Assembly: GCF_014356525.2 (NCBI RefSeq)
Contig: NC_052510.1
Coordinates: 20,920,532 to 20,984,531 of the forward strand
Direction: 5' to 3'
Length of the DNA: 64,000 nt
From: Nilaparvata lugens
Lineage: Eukaryota; Arthropoda; Insecta; Hemiptera; Delphacidae
A model generated the notes under the pieces. The model saw nothing but the letters and a program-made list of their open reading frames with translations, made no database searches and had not been told where the DNA came from. Positions 50,760 through 60,445 of this stretch are shown piece by piece. The translations under genes and the position numbers were made by a program. Each line of letters opens with the position of its first letter. Position 1 is the stretch's first letter.

Positions 50760-51960
50760 GTACTAAAGCTAAGGTTCACACACGGAACAATATATTATCA
50801 GGAAGCTGACCAATTCCAAATGGGGAACTCAACCAGCCACACTAAGAACATCGGCAATTGGTCTGTGTCTGTAAGCAGCAGAATATGCAGCACCTGTTTG
50901 GAGCTCCTCAGTTCAAAACAAGTGGATATGGCATTAAATGAAACAAAGAGGGTGATAACAGGATGTCTAAGACCAACAACAGTTCACAGGTTGTACCCTC
51001 TAGCAGGAGTAGCACCACCCAATATCAGAAGAAAGTTTGCAAAAGGCATTGAGAGGACTAAACAGGCAAGTGACCCACCCCATCCACTGTTTGGGCATCA
51101 ACTTGCAGTTGGACAGTTGAAGTCAAGAAGTTTCTTGGCAACATCCCATGTCCTGCAGGGCTCTCCTGAAGAAAATCATGTGGAGCAGTGGAGGGATTGC
51201 CATTTTAGGAAGGATTGTCTCCTGGTCATGATTTGGCTTTTTTGACTTGGAAAGCTCTCAACCGTTTAAGAGCAGGAGTCAGATGGAAATTGCATTTTAT
51301 TCAAATGCTAATGAATTAATAATTATTTTTAAACGAAAATCCAAATTAAATGCTGTAAATCACCCCGAATACTTCTGCTACTGCAAATATTGACAACAGG
51401 GTAAACAGCTAGATGGAAATTTGCTGAGCGCTACTATACAAAAATTATTTATCAGCCCGGGAATCAAACCCAGTACCTCCTAATTGCCGGTCAGGAATGC
51501 TTACCCTTACACCAAACTGACAATCTCTGGATAGGAGCGCTCATTTTATACGAAGCCGCTATGGCTACGGGTACTGGGTTTGATTCCCGGGCTGACAAAT
51601 AATTTTTGTATAGTAGCGCTCAGCGAATTTCCATCTAGCTGTTTACCCTGTTGTCAATATTTGCAGTAGCAGAAGTATTTGGGGTGATTGACAGCATTTA
51701 ATTTGGATTTTCGTTTGAAAATAGTTAAGAGTAGGAGTGTCCAGATGAAAAACAAACCTGCAAAAATGGGGTTTATTGCCAGCTCATGATGACATCTTCT
51801 GTGAGTGTGGAGCAATTCAGGAGCAGGAGCACTTGGTTGTGTGCCCTCAGCTTGATGTCAAATGTAAAAAGGAGGATCTCTTTGAAGCAAATGACAAAGC
51901 AATAATTTTGGAAACATGAAAAAAACAATAATAATAATAATGAATAATATAAACAAGGAT
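50760..51960 (+). mobile_element. Decayed jockey-like LINE 3' fragment, split by a SINE
   Basis: MALNETKRVITGCLRPTTVH and YPLAGVAPPNIRRK are typical of the C-terminal region of jockey-like RT proteins. After the SINE insertion the last part continues as KWGLLPAHDDIFCECGAIQE and HLVVCPQLD (a CCHC-like end). It ends in an A-rich (AAT)n tail. The same family recurs at 56830-57010. Confidence 0.75.
51291..51724. mobile_element. Head-to-head tRNA-derived SINE pair
   Basis: Two SINE copies in inverted orientation. The left copy (minus strand) has a complete tRNA-like head: A box TGGTGTAAGGG (51504-51514) and B box GGTTTGATTCC (51460-51470), about 33 bases apart. The right copy (plus) keeps the B box (51577-51587) but lacks a proper A box. 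Bodies share AATTTCCATCTAGCTGTTTA and GGATTTTCGTTT tails. An imperfect direct repeat of about 21-25 bp (TTAAGAGCAGGAGT... / TTAAGAGTAGGAGT...) at 51266 and 51725 flanks the pair and splits the LINE frame. Confidence 0.8.
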
Positions 51961-52179
51961 AATTGATCCAATGTTTATATATTTATTATTATTGTTGTTT
52001 TTTTGCATGTGACCTGTGTATCTAATGATTGTTGCTTGTTTGGACACGGAAAGTAAGTAGGCTTAGTTTGTTTATTTATTCACAATATTACATCGGAAAC
52101 AACAGGTAATGACCCAAATATGTTGCCTCAACACAACAATAAGTAAAGTATACAGTTTAATCAAAACAAAAAAAGATAC

Positions 52180-52342
52180 TGTAGAATATTAGAAATAAAT
52201 AAGTCTCAAAGATTAATACTCAACGTGTGTAATCTCTATTAAAACATGTAGGATAGAGTGAATTCCAATCAACAAACTATTAAATATTATAACTGATTTA
52301 TGTCATCTGTTTTGCATAACATCTGGTTTCTGGTATACTACA
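52180..52342 (-). repeat. 3' LTR (163 bp)
   Basis: On the plus strand it runs TGTAGAATATTAG ... TATACTACA. Seemingly identical to 56193-56355. Confidence 0.95.
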
Positions 52343-52360
52343 TCTTCCCCCTTTCTTCTT
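52343..52360 (-). promoter_or_regulatory. Polypurine tract
   Basis: AAGAAGAAAGGGGGAAGA on the minus strand, directly before the 3' LTR. Primes plus-strand synthesis in this family. Confidence 0.85.
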
Positions 52361-52573
52361 AAGTTCAATCTGCATATCGCAGTTGATCTGCGTGGCATCT
52401 TCTCATCGTTTCCTCAACATTCACTAGGTATGAGTATGGTCCATTTACTTTAACGATTTTTCCTTTTTCGTAGCCTTTGCCTGATCTGTCTAGTACCAAT
52501 ACGCCATCGCCCTCTCCGAACACCTTTGCGTTGACTCTCGGCTTGCTGTTCCCTTGTCTAACTAACTCTTCGT

Positions 52574-54223
52574 CTACTCTGTCGTAACATCTGGTAGTAA
52601 TAGATCTATTTTGCAGCGTAACTCGCGACCGAACATCATAAAAGCAGGTGTTTTTCCCGTTGCTCTCTTTGGGGATGTTCTATGAGCGAATAAAAATTTA
52701 TTTAGTTTTTCTTGTAAGGTGCCAGTACTTCCTTTTGAAATTCCCATACGTTCTTTGAACGTTCGTACACAACGCTCCGCCAATCCATTGCTTTTTGGGT
52801 GATATGGGGTGATACGTGCATGTTTTATGTTCAGTTCTTTGCAGAAATTTTGGAATTCATACGAAGTCAGTTGAGGACCGTTGTCACTTACAATTATTCT
52901 TGGGTAGCCAAATTTAGAAAATAGATCTTGTAATATATTGATCGTGGATTTTGTTGTGGTTGTTGACATGGGTATTACTTCGAGCCATTTCGATCTAGCA
53001 TCTACAACGACTAACCACATTTTCCCTAAAAATGGTCCTGCGAAATCTATGTGGATTCCAGACCACACTTCTGTTGGAAAAGTCCATGAGAAAAGTGGCA
53101 TCTCAACATCTCTGTTTCTGTTTTCTTGACATGCGGTGCAGTGTTTTACATGTTCCTCTAAATCTTTGTCCAGTCCAGACCACCATACTTGGAATCGTGT
53201 TTTTCCTTTCATTGCTACAATTCCTGGATGACCTTCTTCATGAAGAATTTGTAGTACTTTTGTTCTTAATCTTGTGGGTATGACTAAACGACCCGACCAG
53301 AGGAGTATGCCATTTTCAAATGATAGTTCTTCTCGTTTATTGTAATATGGTAGTAGTTCTTTGTTTACATTTGTATCTGTTGTCCAACCACTTCGGAGAT
53401 AGTTTGTAACTTTTGCAAGTGTTGTGTCATGTTTTGTTGTTTCTTGTAAGCTCTTTGTTGATAATGGTATATCTTGAAATCGAAGGTGGAAAAGATGTGC
53501 TCTATTGTTTTCCCCTAACTTTTCGTTTTTTGACTTCAATACATTTTCCAAAGGAAACCTTGATAGCATATCCGCCGTTGCATTATCTGCACCTCTGTGA
53601 TAATTTATTGAGTAGTCGTATGAGCTCAAAATTAAAGCCCATCTAGCAATACGGTTGGAAACAACTTTTGGAATAGAGTCATTTTCACCGAAAACTTTCA
53701 CTAAAGCTTTATGATCAGTACGAATCTTAAAGTGTCTGCCATAGAGGAACTGTACAAAACGTGTTACTCCGAAAATTAAACCTAATGCTTCTTTTTCAAT
53801 CACACTGTACCGTTTTTCAGCTTTGTCAAGTCGTCTTGATGCGAACAAAATTGGCCTTTTAGTACCATCAGTATATCTGTGAAAAAGAGCTGCACCTAAT
53901 CCGACTTCACTTGCGTCTGTGGCAAGAATTAGAGGAAGTGATTCATCATAATGAGCTAAAGTATCTGATGTTGTTAATAAATGTCTCAATTTTGTAGCGA
54001 TTTGTTCATGTTTTTTATCCCAGTGCCAATTTGCTCCTTTTTGAAGTAATTTGTGTAACGGAACGCACAGTGATTGTAAATGTGGAACAAATTTACTGTA
54101 GTAGTTGATTGATCCCAAGAAGGATCTTAGTTCTTTGACATTTTTCGGTGATGGCATATCTTCTACGGCTTTGATGTGTTCAGTTGTGGGGTGTATACCT
54201 GTTTGATCTATTCTGTGTCCCAA
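52574..54223 (-). CDS. Gypsy RT thumb-RNase H-integrase frame
   Basis: 549 codons, no independent start expected. Begins GHRIDQTGIHPTTEHI and LRSFLGSINYYSKFVP (RT thumb). RNase H: LILATDASEVGLGAALFH, RYSVIEKEALG and KIRTDHKALV. Integrase zinc finger: HEEGHPGI ... HCTACQENR (HHCC). Integrase core: HIDFAGPF (Asp), VSDNGPQLTS (Asp) and YHPKSNGLAERCVRTFKERM (Glu), a complete D,D,E set. The frame overlaps the upstream one by 16 bases in a different phase. Confidence 0.92.
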   Translation of the reverse strand: MGHRIDQTGIHPTTEHIKAVEDMPSPKNVKELRSFLGSINYYSKFVPHLQSLCVPLHKLLQKGANWHWDKKHEQIATKLRHLLTTSDTLAHYDESLPLILATDASEVGLGAALFHRYTDGTKRPILFASRRLDKAEKRYSVIEKEALGLIFGVTRFVQFLYGRHFKIRTDHKALVKVFGENDSIPKVVSNRIARWALILSSYDYSINYHRGADNATADMLSRFPLENVLKSKNEKLGENNRAHLFHLRFQDIPLSTKSLQETTKHDTTLAKVTNYLRSGWTTDTNVNKELLPYYNKREELSFENGILLWSGRLVIPTRLRTKVLQILHEEGHPGIVAMKGKTRFQVWWSGLDKDLEEHVKHCTACQENRNRDVEMPLFSWTFPTEVWSGIHIDFAGPFLGKMWLVVVDARSKWLEVIPMSTTTTKSTINILQDLFSKFGYPRIIVSDNGPQLTSYEFQNFCKELNIKHARITPYHPKSNGLAERCVRTFKERMGISKGSTGTLQEKLNKFLFAHRTSPKRATGKTPAFMMFGRELRCKIDLLLPDVTTE

Positions 54224-56193
54224 ATAACTGATTCCTCAAACCATTTACATTTTGTGGTTTGTACTCGAAGTCCATTGTTTTCAAAACGTTTTAACACTTC
54301 CCTGACTCTGTTAATGTGTTCTTCTCTTGTGGGAGCTGTTATTATTACATCGTCTAAAAGACATGCAACGCCTTCCAAGCCAGCCAAGATTTGATCCATT
54401 TTACACTGAAAAGCTGCTGTTGCTATTTTTATCCCAAAAGGAAGGCGTGAATATCTGAAAAATCCTTTATGAGTAGAAATAGTGAGATACTTTTGTACAG
54501 AAGTATCAACTTCCATTTGTAGATATGCATCCTTCAAATCAATAATTGTGAATTCTTTCCCTCCTGTAAGTTTTGAAATGATTTCTTCAAACCTAGGTAG
54601 GGGATAGTTGTCTGGACTTATAAACTTGTTTATGGTGGTTTTAAAATCAGCACATATCCGGACTGCTCCTGTAGGTTTCACCACAATAACTATTGGTGAG
54701 GACCATGTGATAGGTTCTTCACTTGTGTTTACAGGTGATAGTACATTACTGTCTACTAAACGTTGTAGTTCCATTTCTACTGCTTTTCTTAAGGAAAACG
54801 GAACTGGACGTGGTTTTGCAACTATTGTTATGGCATTTTTTGACATGTGGAAAAGTACCTTGCAGTTCTTTATTGTTCCCAGATTTGGATTGAAAACATC
54901 AGAAAAATCTGTGATTATTTTATTTACCAAAACTGAGTTTTTTTTTTGTGGAGAGCTTATCGTTTTTTTTACTGAGCATATTTCAGCACCGGGAGGTAAG
55001 GGTAGATTGAATTTGAGGACCCAATTAAGTCCAAACAAAGGTATGTCATCTTTCTTTATAACAATTACTGGTAATTTCCTGGAGTCACCAAAAGCATTGA
55101 CGTTTATATGTGTTTCTCCAAGTGTTTCAATGTCAATCCCTGTGTATGCCGTGAGGTTTCTTGTTGGTTTTAAAATGGGACTTCCAATTTTTTTCCATAA
55201 TTTCTCGTTAATAACGCTGTAAGCGGCATCTGGATCATACAGCATTTTCACTGTGTTGTTGTTGAGTTTAACGTTCACCATTACTTTACAGCCTTTTTCC
55301 AGAGTTCTTATATGTTCAATATCGGAAAGTGACAGGTTGTCATCTTCTATTGATAAATTTTCGCGGACCTGATTTATCTGTTTGTCTTTTACAATTGTAG
55401 CGTTCCCTACTTTTAGACATGCTCTAGCAAAATGGTTCTTAACTCCGCAAGCTTTACAAAATTTGTTATTTGCAGTGCACATGACACCATCAGAATGTTG
55501 CCGGTTTCCACAACGGAGACAATGTGTATTTTTGTTCAATTTTAGATTCGATTTCTTTTCATATTTTTCGTTGTACTTTTGAGGGTTAGATTCCATTGCC
55601 TGATGTTTATCAGAAATTTTTACTCTATTCAAATTTGTAGAACTGTTTTTAATTTCTTGCTGTTGAAGGTTAACGGTTTCTAGCAATTTTGCTGATTCTA
55701 CTATTTTTGTAAAAGTTGTTTGTGTTGATGCATGCATTCTCAATAACTCAAGTTGCCAACTATCGTTGTTGATGCCTAATATGAACTGATCTCTTAAACG
55801 TTCATCCAGGTTATTACCAAAATTACAATTTCCTGCGAAAAACCTTAAATCTAGTTCAAATTGAGTTATGGTCTCACCTTCATTCCGGAATCGTCGAGAA
55901 AAACAAACTCTCTGGGATAGAGGTGCTTGTGGTTTCGTGTAGTATTTGTTTAAGACTTCTATCGCATCATTAAATCCAATGTTGTTTATGGGGGTCGGAT
56001 GCATAGAATCGAAAACTATCTTGAATGGTTGCGGTCCCAAATTCTCAATTAGTAAGTCTCGTTTTTTTTCTTTGTTTTTGATGTTTCCATTTCGTAGGAA
56101 AATCTTGAACCTTTCGTGCCAATATATCCAATCTTCGGTTGTTCCGTCGAATGGTTGACATTTGCTGTGATTTTTATTTACCGACTGCGCCAT
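54208..56193 (-). CDS. Gypsy gag-protease-RT frame
   Basis: 661 codons. The gag part begins MAQSVNKNHSKCQPFDGTTE, includes FSRRFRNEGETITQFELDLR, and has a knuckle-like Cys/His cluster (CLRCGNRQHSDGVMC, FCKACGVKNHFARAC). The protease region reads MLYDPDAAYSVI, so the D-[ST]-G triad is changed to D-P-D and activity is doubtful. RT motifs follow: FTIIDLKDAYLQMEV, YSRLPFGIKIATAAFQ and CLLDDVIIT (LLDD in place of YLDD). The frame ends early in RT at a one-base shift, and the next frame takes over with GHRIDQTG. The start codon spans the LTR/primer-site boundary. Confidence 0.92.
   Translation of the reverse strand: MAQSVNKNHSKCQPFDGTTEDWIYWHERFKIFLRNGNIKNKEKKRDLLIENLGPQPFKIVFDSMHPTPINNIGFNDAIEVLNKYYTKPQAPLSQRVCFSRRFRNEGETITQFELDLRFFAGNCNFGNNLDERLRDQFILGINNDSWQLELLRMHASTQTTFTKIVESAKLLETVNLQQQEIKNSSTNLNRVKISDKHQAMESNPQKYNEKYEKKSNLKLNKNTHCLRCGNRQHSDGVMCTANNKFCKACGVKNHFARACLKVGNATIVKDKQINQVRENLSIEDDNLSLSDIEHIRTLEKGCKVMVNVKLNNNTVKMLYDPDAAYSVINEKLWKKIGSPILKPTRNLTAYTGIDIETLGETHINVNAFGDSRKLPVIVIKKDDIPLFGLNWVLKFNLPLPPGAEICSVKKTISSPQKKNSVLVNKIITDFSDVFNPNLGTIKNCKVLFHMSKNAITIVAKPRPVPFSLRKAVEMELQRLVDSNVLSPVNTSEEPITWSSPIVIVVKPTGAVRICADFKTTINKFISPDNYPLPRFEEIISKLTGGKEFTIIDLKDAYLQMEVDTSVQKYLTISTHKGFFRYSRLPFGIKIATAAFQCKMDQILAGLEGVACLLDDVIITAPTREEHINRVREVLKRFENNGLRVQTTKCKWFEESVIWDTE
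56177..56192 (-). promoter_or_regulatory. Primer-binding site
   Basis: TGGCGCAGTCGGTAAA on the minus strand, directly after the 5' LTR. From memory it resembles the tRNA-Ser-type site of Drosophila 17.6/297 elements. It is also translated as the start of gag. Confidence 0.8.
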
Positions 56194-56355
56194 GTAGAAT
56201 ATTAGAAATAAATAAGTCTCAAAGATTAATACTCAACGTGTGTAATCTCTATTAAAACATGTAGGATAGAGTGAATTCCAATCAACAAACTATTAAATAT
56301 TATAACTGATTTATGTCATCTGTTTTGCATAACATCTGGTTTCTGGTATACTACA
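56193..56355 (-). repeat. 5' LTR (163 bp)
   Basis: Partner of 52180-52342. Its final base (minus strand) supplies the A of the gag ATG. Confidence 0.95.
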
Positions 56356-56829
56356 GATACAAAAACTAATTTATGAAAAAAAATACTTAGAAAACTACTT
56401 CTAAAACATTCTTTAATAGAGTTGATGGTGAAAATAAATATATGAAGTGATGATGGATAGATGTTATCAATGAAGATGATGAGAGAGCATGCAGTCTCAT
56501 GTGATGCAAAGTTCCTGAGAATTTAAGATTAAGGATATATTTCTAGGGAATATAAATTCTTGAAAATCTATTGAAATTTATTGTTTTTGTGAGAAATGAT
56601 CAAGAACACCAAGTGGCAATCAAAAGTTATATCTAAATAAACCGTTCAAGTTATAGAAAAATTATTACAGTATAAGCATAGTAGTTTACTTTAAAACTGT
56701 AATGAGTTCAAAGAATTCAAAAGTTTTAAGTTTATTTAATTATCATTTAATGATAGGTGTAAGGAGGAATAAGCTCTCATTTCCAATCATTTAATTGTAT
56801 ATCACTATTTTATCATCTACTTCTAAGTC
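56356..56829. other. Intergenic or intronic, nothing recognised
   Basis: AT-rich sequence to the right of the LTR element. No gene or clear repeat. Confidence 0.5.
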
Positions 56830-57010
56830 TTGGAAGTTGAATCAATGCTAAAACGAGTGGGAACGGCATTAAATAAAACAATGAGGGTGATAGCAGGATG
56901 TCTAAGACCAACACTAGTGCACAGTTGGTACCCTCTTGCAGGAGTAGCACCACTCAATATCAGGAGAAAGGTTGGTGCATACATTGAGACTTATGCTCTC
57001 AGTGAGTTTA
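56830..57010 (+). pseudogene. Jockey-like LINE RT fragment
   Basis: ALNKTMRVIAGCLRPTLVHS and YPLAGVAPLNIRRKV closely parallel 50930-51030. Only about 60 codons remain. Confidence 0.75.
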
Positions 57011-57657
57011 CTTCGATGGATAACACGTTGATGAGTTCATGTCTCTGAATGATTCATGTTGGTTGTGTCTAACTTTTGAATGGCGTTTATTTTTTACTTT
57101 TTTCGTGCCTTTGTGGTATTTCAATTGCATTATAAACATAGAATACTGGACATTTAATTATTATTATTTACCTTCTTATCACAGATAGGCTAGATAAAAT
57201 TATTTGAGTTGATAATATTAACAGAAGACAGACACAGATTGTAATATGTAAGGCCTATGTAGAACTTCAATAAATAAAACTATAAAACAAATAGACCATT
57301 TATTAATAAGCTACAAAAATAATACTAAGCTTACCTTTTTTATAATTGGATCAATTTTTTAAATTCAGCTTCTAAATTAATCCTATCATTCGAAAAAGCA
57401 GTGTCAACACATTGTAAACATTTTCTCTAAGAGCTCATTACCAAATTACCAATTTTATCAAGTAGTCTGATATACATGATGGAATGATAATTTGATACAA
57501 TACAGCTTTAAAACAGTGTTGTATTGTAAATTTTACTTGAATCAGAAAAGGTAAAATTTGATCCTGACTGTAAAGTTTTATCAATCCTACCGCAATGTTC
57601 AACAATGAACAAGTGAAAGCAATTTTCTAGGTTATGGTTCTATCATTCTTCGAACGC
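57011..57657. other. Nothing recognised
   Basis: AT-rich sequence left of the P-like element. No gene or clear repeat. Confidence 0.45.
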
Positions 57658-57947
57658 CAGTGAACTCTAAACTAACTGGAACGGGCTGTCCAATGCTTAG
57701 CTACAACCAAAAGTGTGTAAGGCGGAGTGAGTGAGACAGGCAAACCGTGTGGGGTTCCCTTCTCTCTCGTACTCATACATTCAAGCAGGCTGTTGCAGCT
57801 CTTGAGTACGATTTTTCATTTTTAAAGTTTAAAAACGGATTTGAATGAGTACTAGGGCTATTAGTATTAGATCACAACCTTTTCTCTTAAATATTGTGAT
57901 GTATTTGTAGTGAAATGCGTGGAATTGAATAAAAATACGACCGAAAA

Positions 57948-58018
57948 ATGGTGATGTATTGTGTTGCATTTGGATGCAAGAATGGGCATGTTAAAGGAAA
58001 TGAAATACCATTTCACAG
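57948..58018 (+). CDS. THAP zinc-finger first exon of P-like transposase (partial)
   Basis: The ATG at 57948 opens MVMYCVAFGCKNGHVKGNEI followed by PFH and a split Arg codon at donor CAG|GTAAGT (58019). CVAFGC with a downstream PFHR is the start of a C2CH THAP DNA-binding domain, where the next exon should carry FP and the C..H pair. A possible acceptor at about 58911 (TTCATAG) keeps frame for about 14 codons (RFLCIISETPTLI) but lacks THAP residues, so I do not trust it. The exon lies inside the TIRs, so it most likely encodes the transposase DNA-binding end and not a host THAP gene. Confidence 0.7.
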
Positions 58019-58020
58019 GT

Positions 58021-59483
58021 AAGTCGAACATTTTTATTCTGTTAAATAATTTGAAGAAATCTTTTTGTTTTACATACATTTCCAATACTTCTTTCTATAT
58101 TGATCAGTTTATTTGACCAAAAATTAAACAACAAATTTGGTTATATTCCTAGTAAGTTATACCGTACTGTGATAGTTTCTATGTTTATTGAAAATTTCGG
58201 CCTACTTTATAGCATCTAAAATAAAAAACATAGTTGAAGAACAAATTAATCCTTATTCAAAAAAGAATAAATAATATCTGATGCAAAAATTGTGAACGTT
58301 TCCCTACAAAGACTATCATTCATTCTATCACATATTCTATGTATGATGTAATTTATGGATATAAATTTGGTGTTAAGCATCAGCATATAATAAATATAGT
58401 ATATTTATCATAATATTTGTATACGGTATATTATGTAGGTACAGTAGGCGTATCATACATTTTATGTATAATGTATAATATAAATTTAGTGTAAGTAGCA
58501 GCATACTAATAGAATCTGATAGTATACCCCTAATACTATAATCTAATAGAATCTATAAGTACGAAAAAATAAACATATAATGAATTTTGTGTAAACACAG
58601 CTTTACAATAATGATTAATAATTCTGTGTTATCATCATGAGATGACATAATTTATTTTAGGTACCTACTTTTATCTTGAAAAATATGATATTGCTATCAG
58701 CTGAATTGTAATTAATTTTTGAAATCTTCCCATTTCAAATAAATTTAATAATCGTTCAATTTACAATTATAAAATAATTTTATGTGTATAATTATATGTG
58801 TATTATTGTTTATATAATTTATAATTATAAAATAATTATTATTTAGCATATTTTACTGTTTGCTTATCATATGGTCATAATTATAATACAATTGATATAA
58901 TGTTTCTTCATAGATTTCTTTGCATCATTTCTGAAACTCCCACACTGATTTGAAATGTTATCAGAATACCTAGTATATTGCTATCATTACATAATTTAAT
59001 AATCCTGTGTTATTGAATCATCATAATTTATTTTATTTACCTACTTTTATTGTGAAAAATATGAGATTGGACTATGAGCCTGTTTTTTTATTCCCAATCA
59101 TTTCATGACAGTTTATATTTGTCCTTGTTGAATAAATAAAAATAAATAAATAATACGCTTCTCTTAAATCTGGCCCAAAGTTATACCCGTGCTTGTGAAA
59201 AGTTAACAATACTAAAACTACTGTAGTCACAAATAAAAAAATTCTTCTCTTTATTAATATTCAACCTATATTATTATTTTTGCTCTCAAAAAGTTAACAA
59301 TGAACTGCTTAATGAAGGAAAAATAACGCTTCCGTGGAATAAGACATACAATATAGAAATAAAATAGAAATTGAGATTGTGCAATGCATTTTCTAATAAG
59401 AGCTAATGCGTAACAAAATGAACGAATCCCACAGCAATGCGGGTTGCCTATCTTTACCAGCTGCCTCACTTTTTTTGTGTTGC
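58021..59483. other. P-like element interior, no coding sequence seen
   Basis: Very AT-rich. The GTP-binding and catalytic parts of a P transposase are not visible, which suggests an internally deleted copy. (AAAT)n-like sequence near 59130-59155. Confidence 0.5.
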
Positions 59484-59632
59484 TAGTCCATTCCAGTTAG
59501 TTTAGAGTTCACTGTCGAACGCAAGTCTAAAGATCCAAATTGAGAGGAGCTTCTCTTTGTCTCAGAAACAGAGTAACGGCCAGCAACAGTCACAGTTATA
59601 ACATAGTTATTCAAAAGTATTCTTTGAGTATC

Positions 59633-59705
59633 TATAGTGAGGTCCACGTTATAATGGTAGTGTACGATTTGCAATGGTGTTGCTATCCTTGTCTTGTTCA
59701 ACAAA
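59633..59705. mobile_element. TATAG-family MITE, one end
   Basis: TATAGTGAGGTCCACGTTAT start with about 70 bp of the MITE body. The other end is absent. Confidence 0.7.
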
Positions 59706-59711
59706 TGTGAA

Positions 59712-60445
59712 AGAGTCAGGGGTTAGTTTTTATTTAGGTTATATTTAATAATGTTTTATTAGGATAGCTTAGGTTTCTGCTTTAAAATTACAATATGCTA
59801 GAAGGGGCTAGGGTCTAGGTGGAGTTATGTTTTTTGATGTTTCAAAGGTAAAAGGATAGGTTAGGGGAATAGGATTTTGCTTTGAACCACATGTTTGTGA
59901 ACATGTTCATGAAATGAACCGCATGTTTGTGAACATGTTCATGAAATGAACCACATGTTTGTGAACATGTTCATGAAATGAACCACATGTTTATGTTTTG
60001 TTCTAAAGATGACAAATAAATCTAAAGTATTAAATGTGAAAGGGTTAGAGGTTAGGTTTTATTTAGGTTATATTTAATAATGTGTTATTAGGATAGGTTA
60101 GGTTTTTGCTTTGAAATTGCAATATGCTAAAAGGGGCTAGGGTGCAGTTAGAGTTATGTTTTTTGATGTTACAGGTTTTTTTGGATTATATTTAATAATG
60201 TTCCATAAGGTTAGGTTAGGTTTTCACTTTTAAATTGCAATATGCTAGAAAGGGCTAGGGTCCAGGTAGAATAATGATTTTTGATTTTTCAAAGGTGGAA
60301 AGATAGGTTAGGATTTTGCTTTGAAATTGCAATATGCTGGAAGGGATTAGAGGTTTTTAAAATAGTTATGTTTATTGATGTTTTAAATGTAAAAGGGGAG
60401 GTTGAGGGTTCGGTTTTTGTTTTGAAATGACAATATGCTGACTTT
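59712..60445. repeat. Satellite-like array of about 100-130-bp units
   Basis: About five diverged units share GGTTATATTTAATAATGTT, GCAATATGCTAGAAGGGGCT and GGATAGGTTAGG segments. Nested inside at 59883-59990 is a 32-bp minisatellite (GAACCACATGTTTGTGAACA start), three full copies and a partial one. Confidence 0.8.

Larger units (their letters stand above)
52180..56355 (-). mobile_element. Ty3/gypsy LTR retrotransposon, near full length
   Basis: 4,176 bp on the minus strand. The 163-bp LTRs (52180-52342 and 56193-56355) show no difference by eye. Exact 5-bp target duplication GATAC on both sides. Primer-binding site TGGCGCAGTCGGTAAA follows the 5' LTR, and an A/G-rich polypurine tract precedes the 3' LTR. 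Coding content is gag-protease-RT then RNase H-integrase, with no envelope gene. One frameshift near 54208-54223 separates the two frames. The LTR identity implies a very recent insertion. Confidence 0.95.
57658..59514 (+). mobile_element. P-superfamily-like DNA transposon with THAP exon
   Basis: 31-bp terminal inverted repeats start CAGTGAACTCTAAACTAACT on the left (57658-57688), and the reverse complement is at the right end (59484-59514), with 28 of 31 matching. An exact 8-bp duplication TCGAACGC flanks it (57650-57657, 59515-59522). 31-bp TIRs beginning with CA, 8-bp duplications and a THAP-domain transposase are the hallmarks of the P superfamily. At 1,857 bp it is shorter than an autonomous element, and only the first transposase exon is visible. 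Confidence 0.85.

Noticed and set aside
51453..51527. Possible tRNA gene on the minus strand
   Set aside because: A and B boxes are present, but the sequence lies in a repeated SINE body and the arms do not form a clean cloverleaf; called as a SINE head.
58911..58955. Possible second THAP exon after acceptor TTCATAG
   Set aside because: Frame fits but it encodes about 14 residues without the C..H zinc ligands; weak.
59712..60445. Telomeric TTAGG array
   Set aside because: TTAGG occurs scattered within longer units, not as uninterrupted tandem pentamers.
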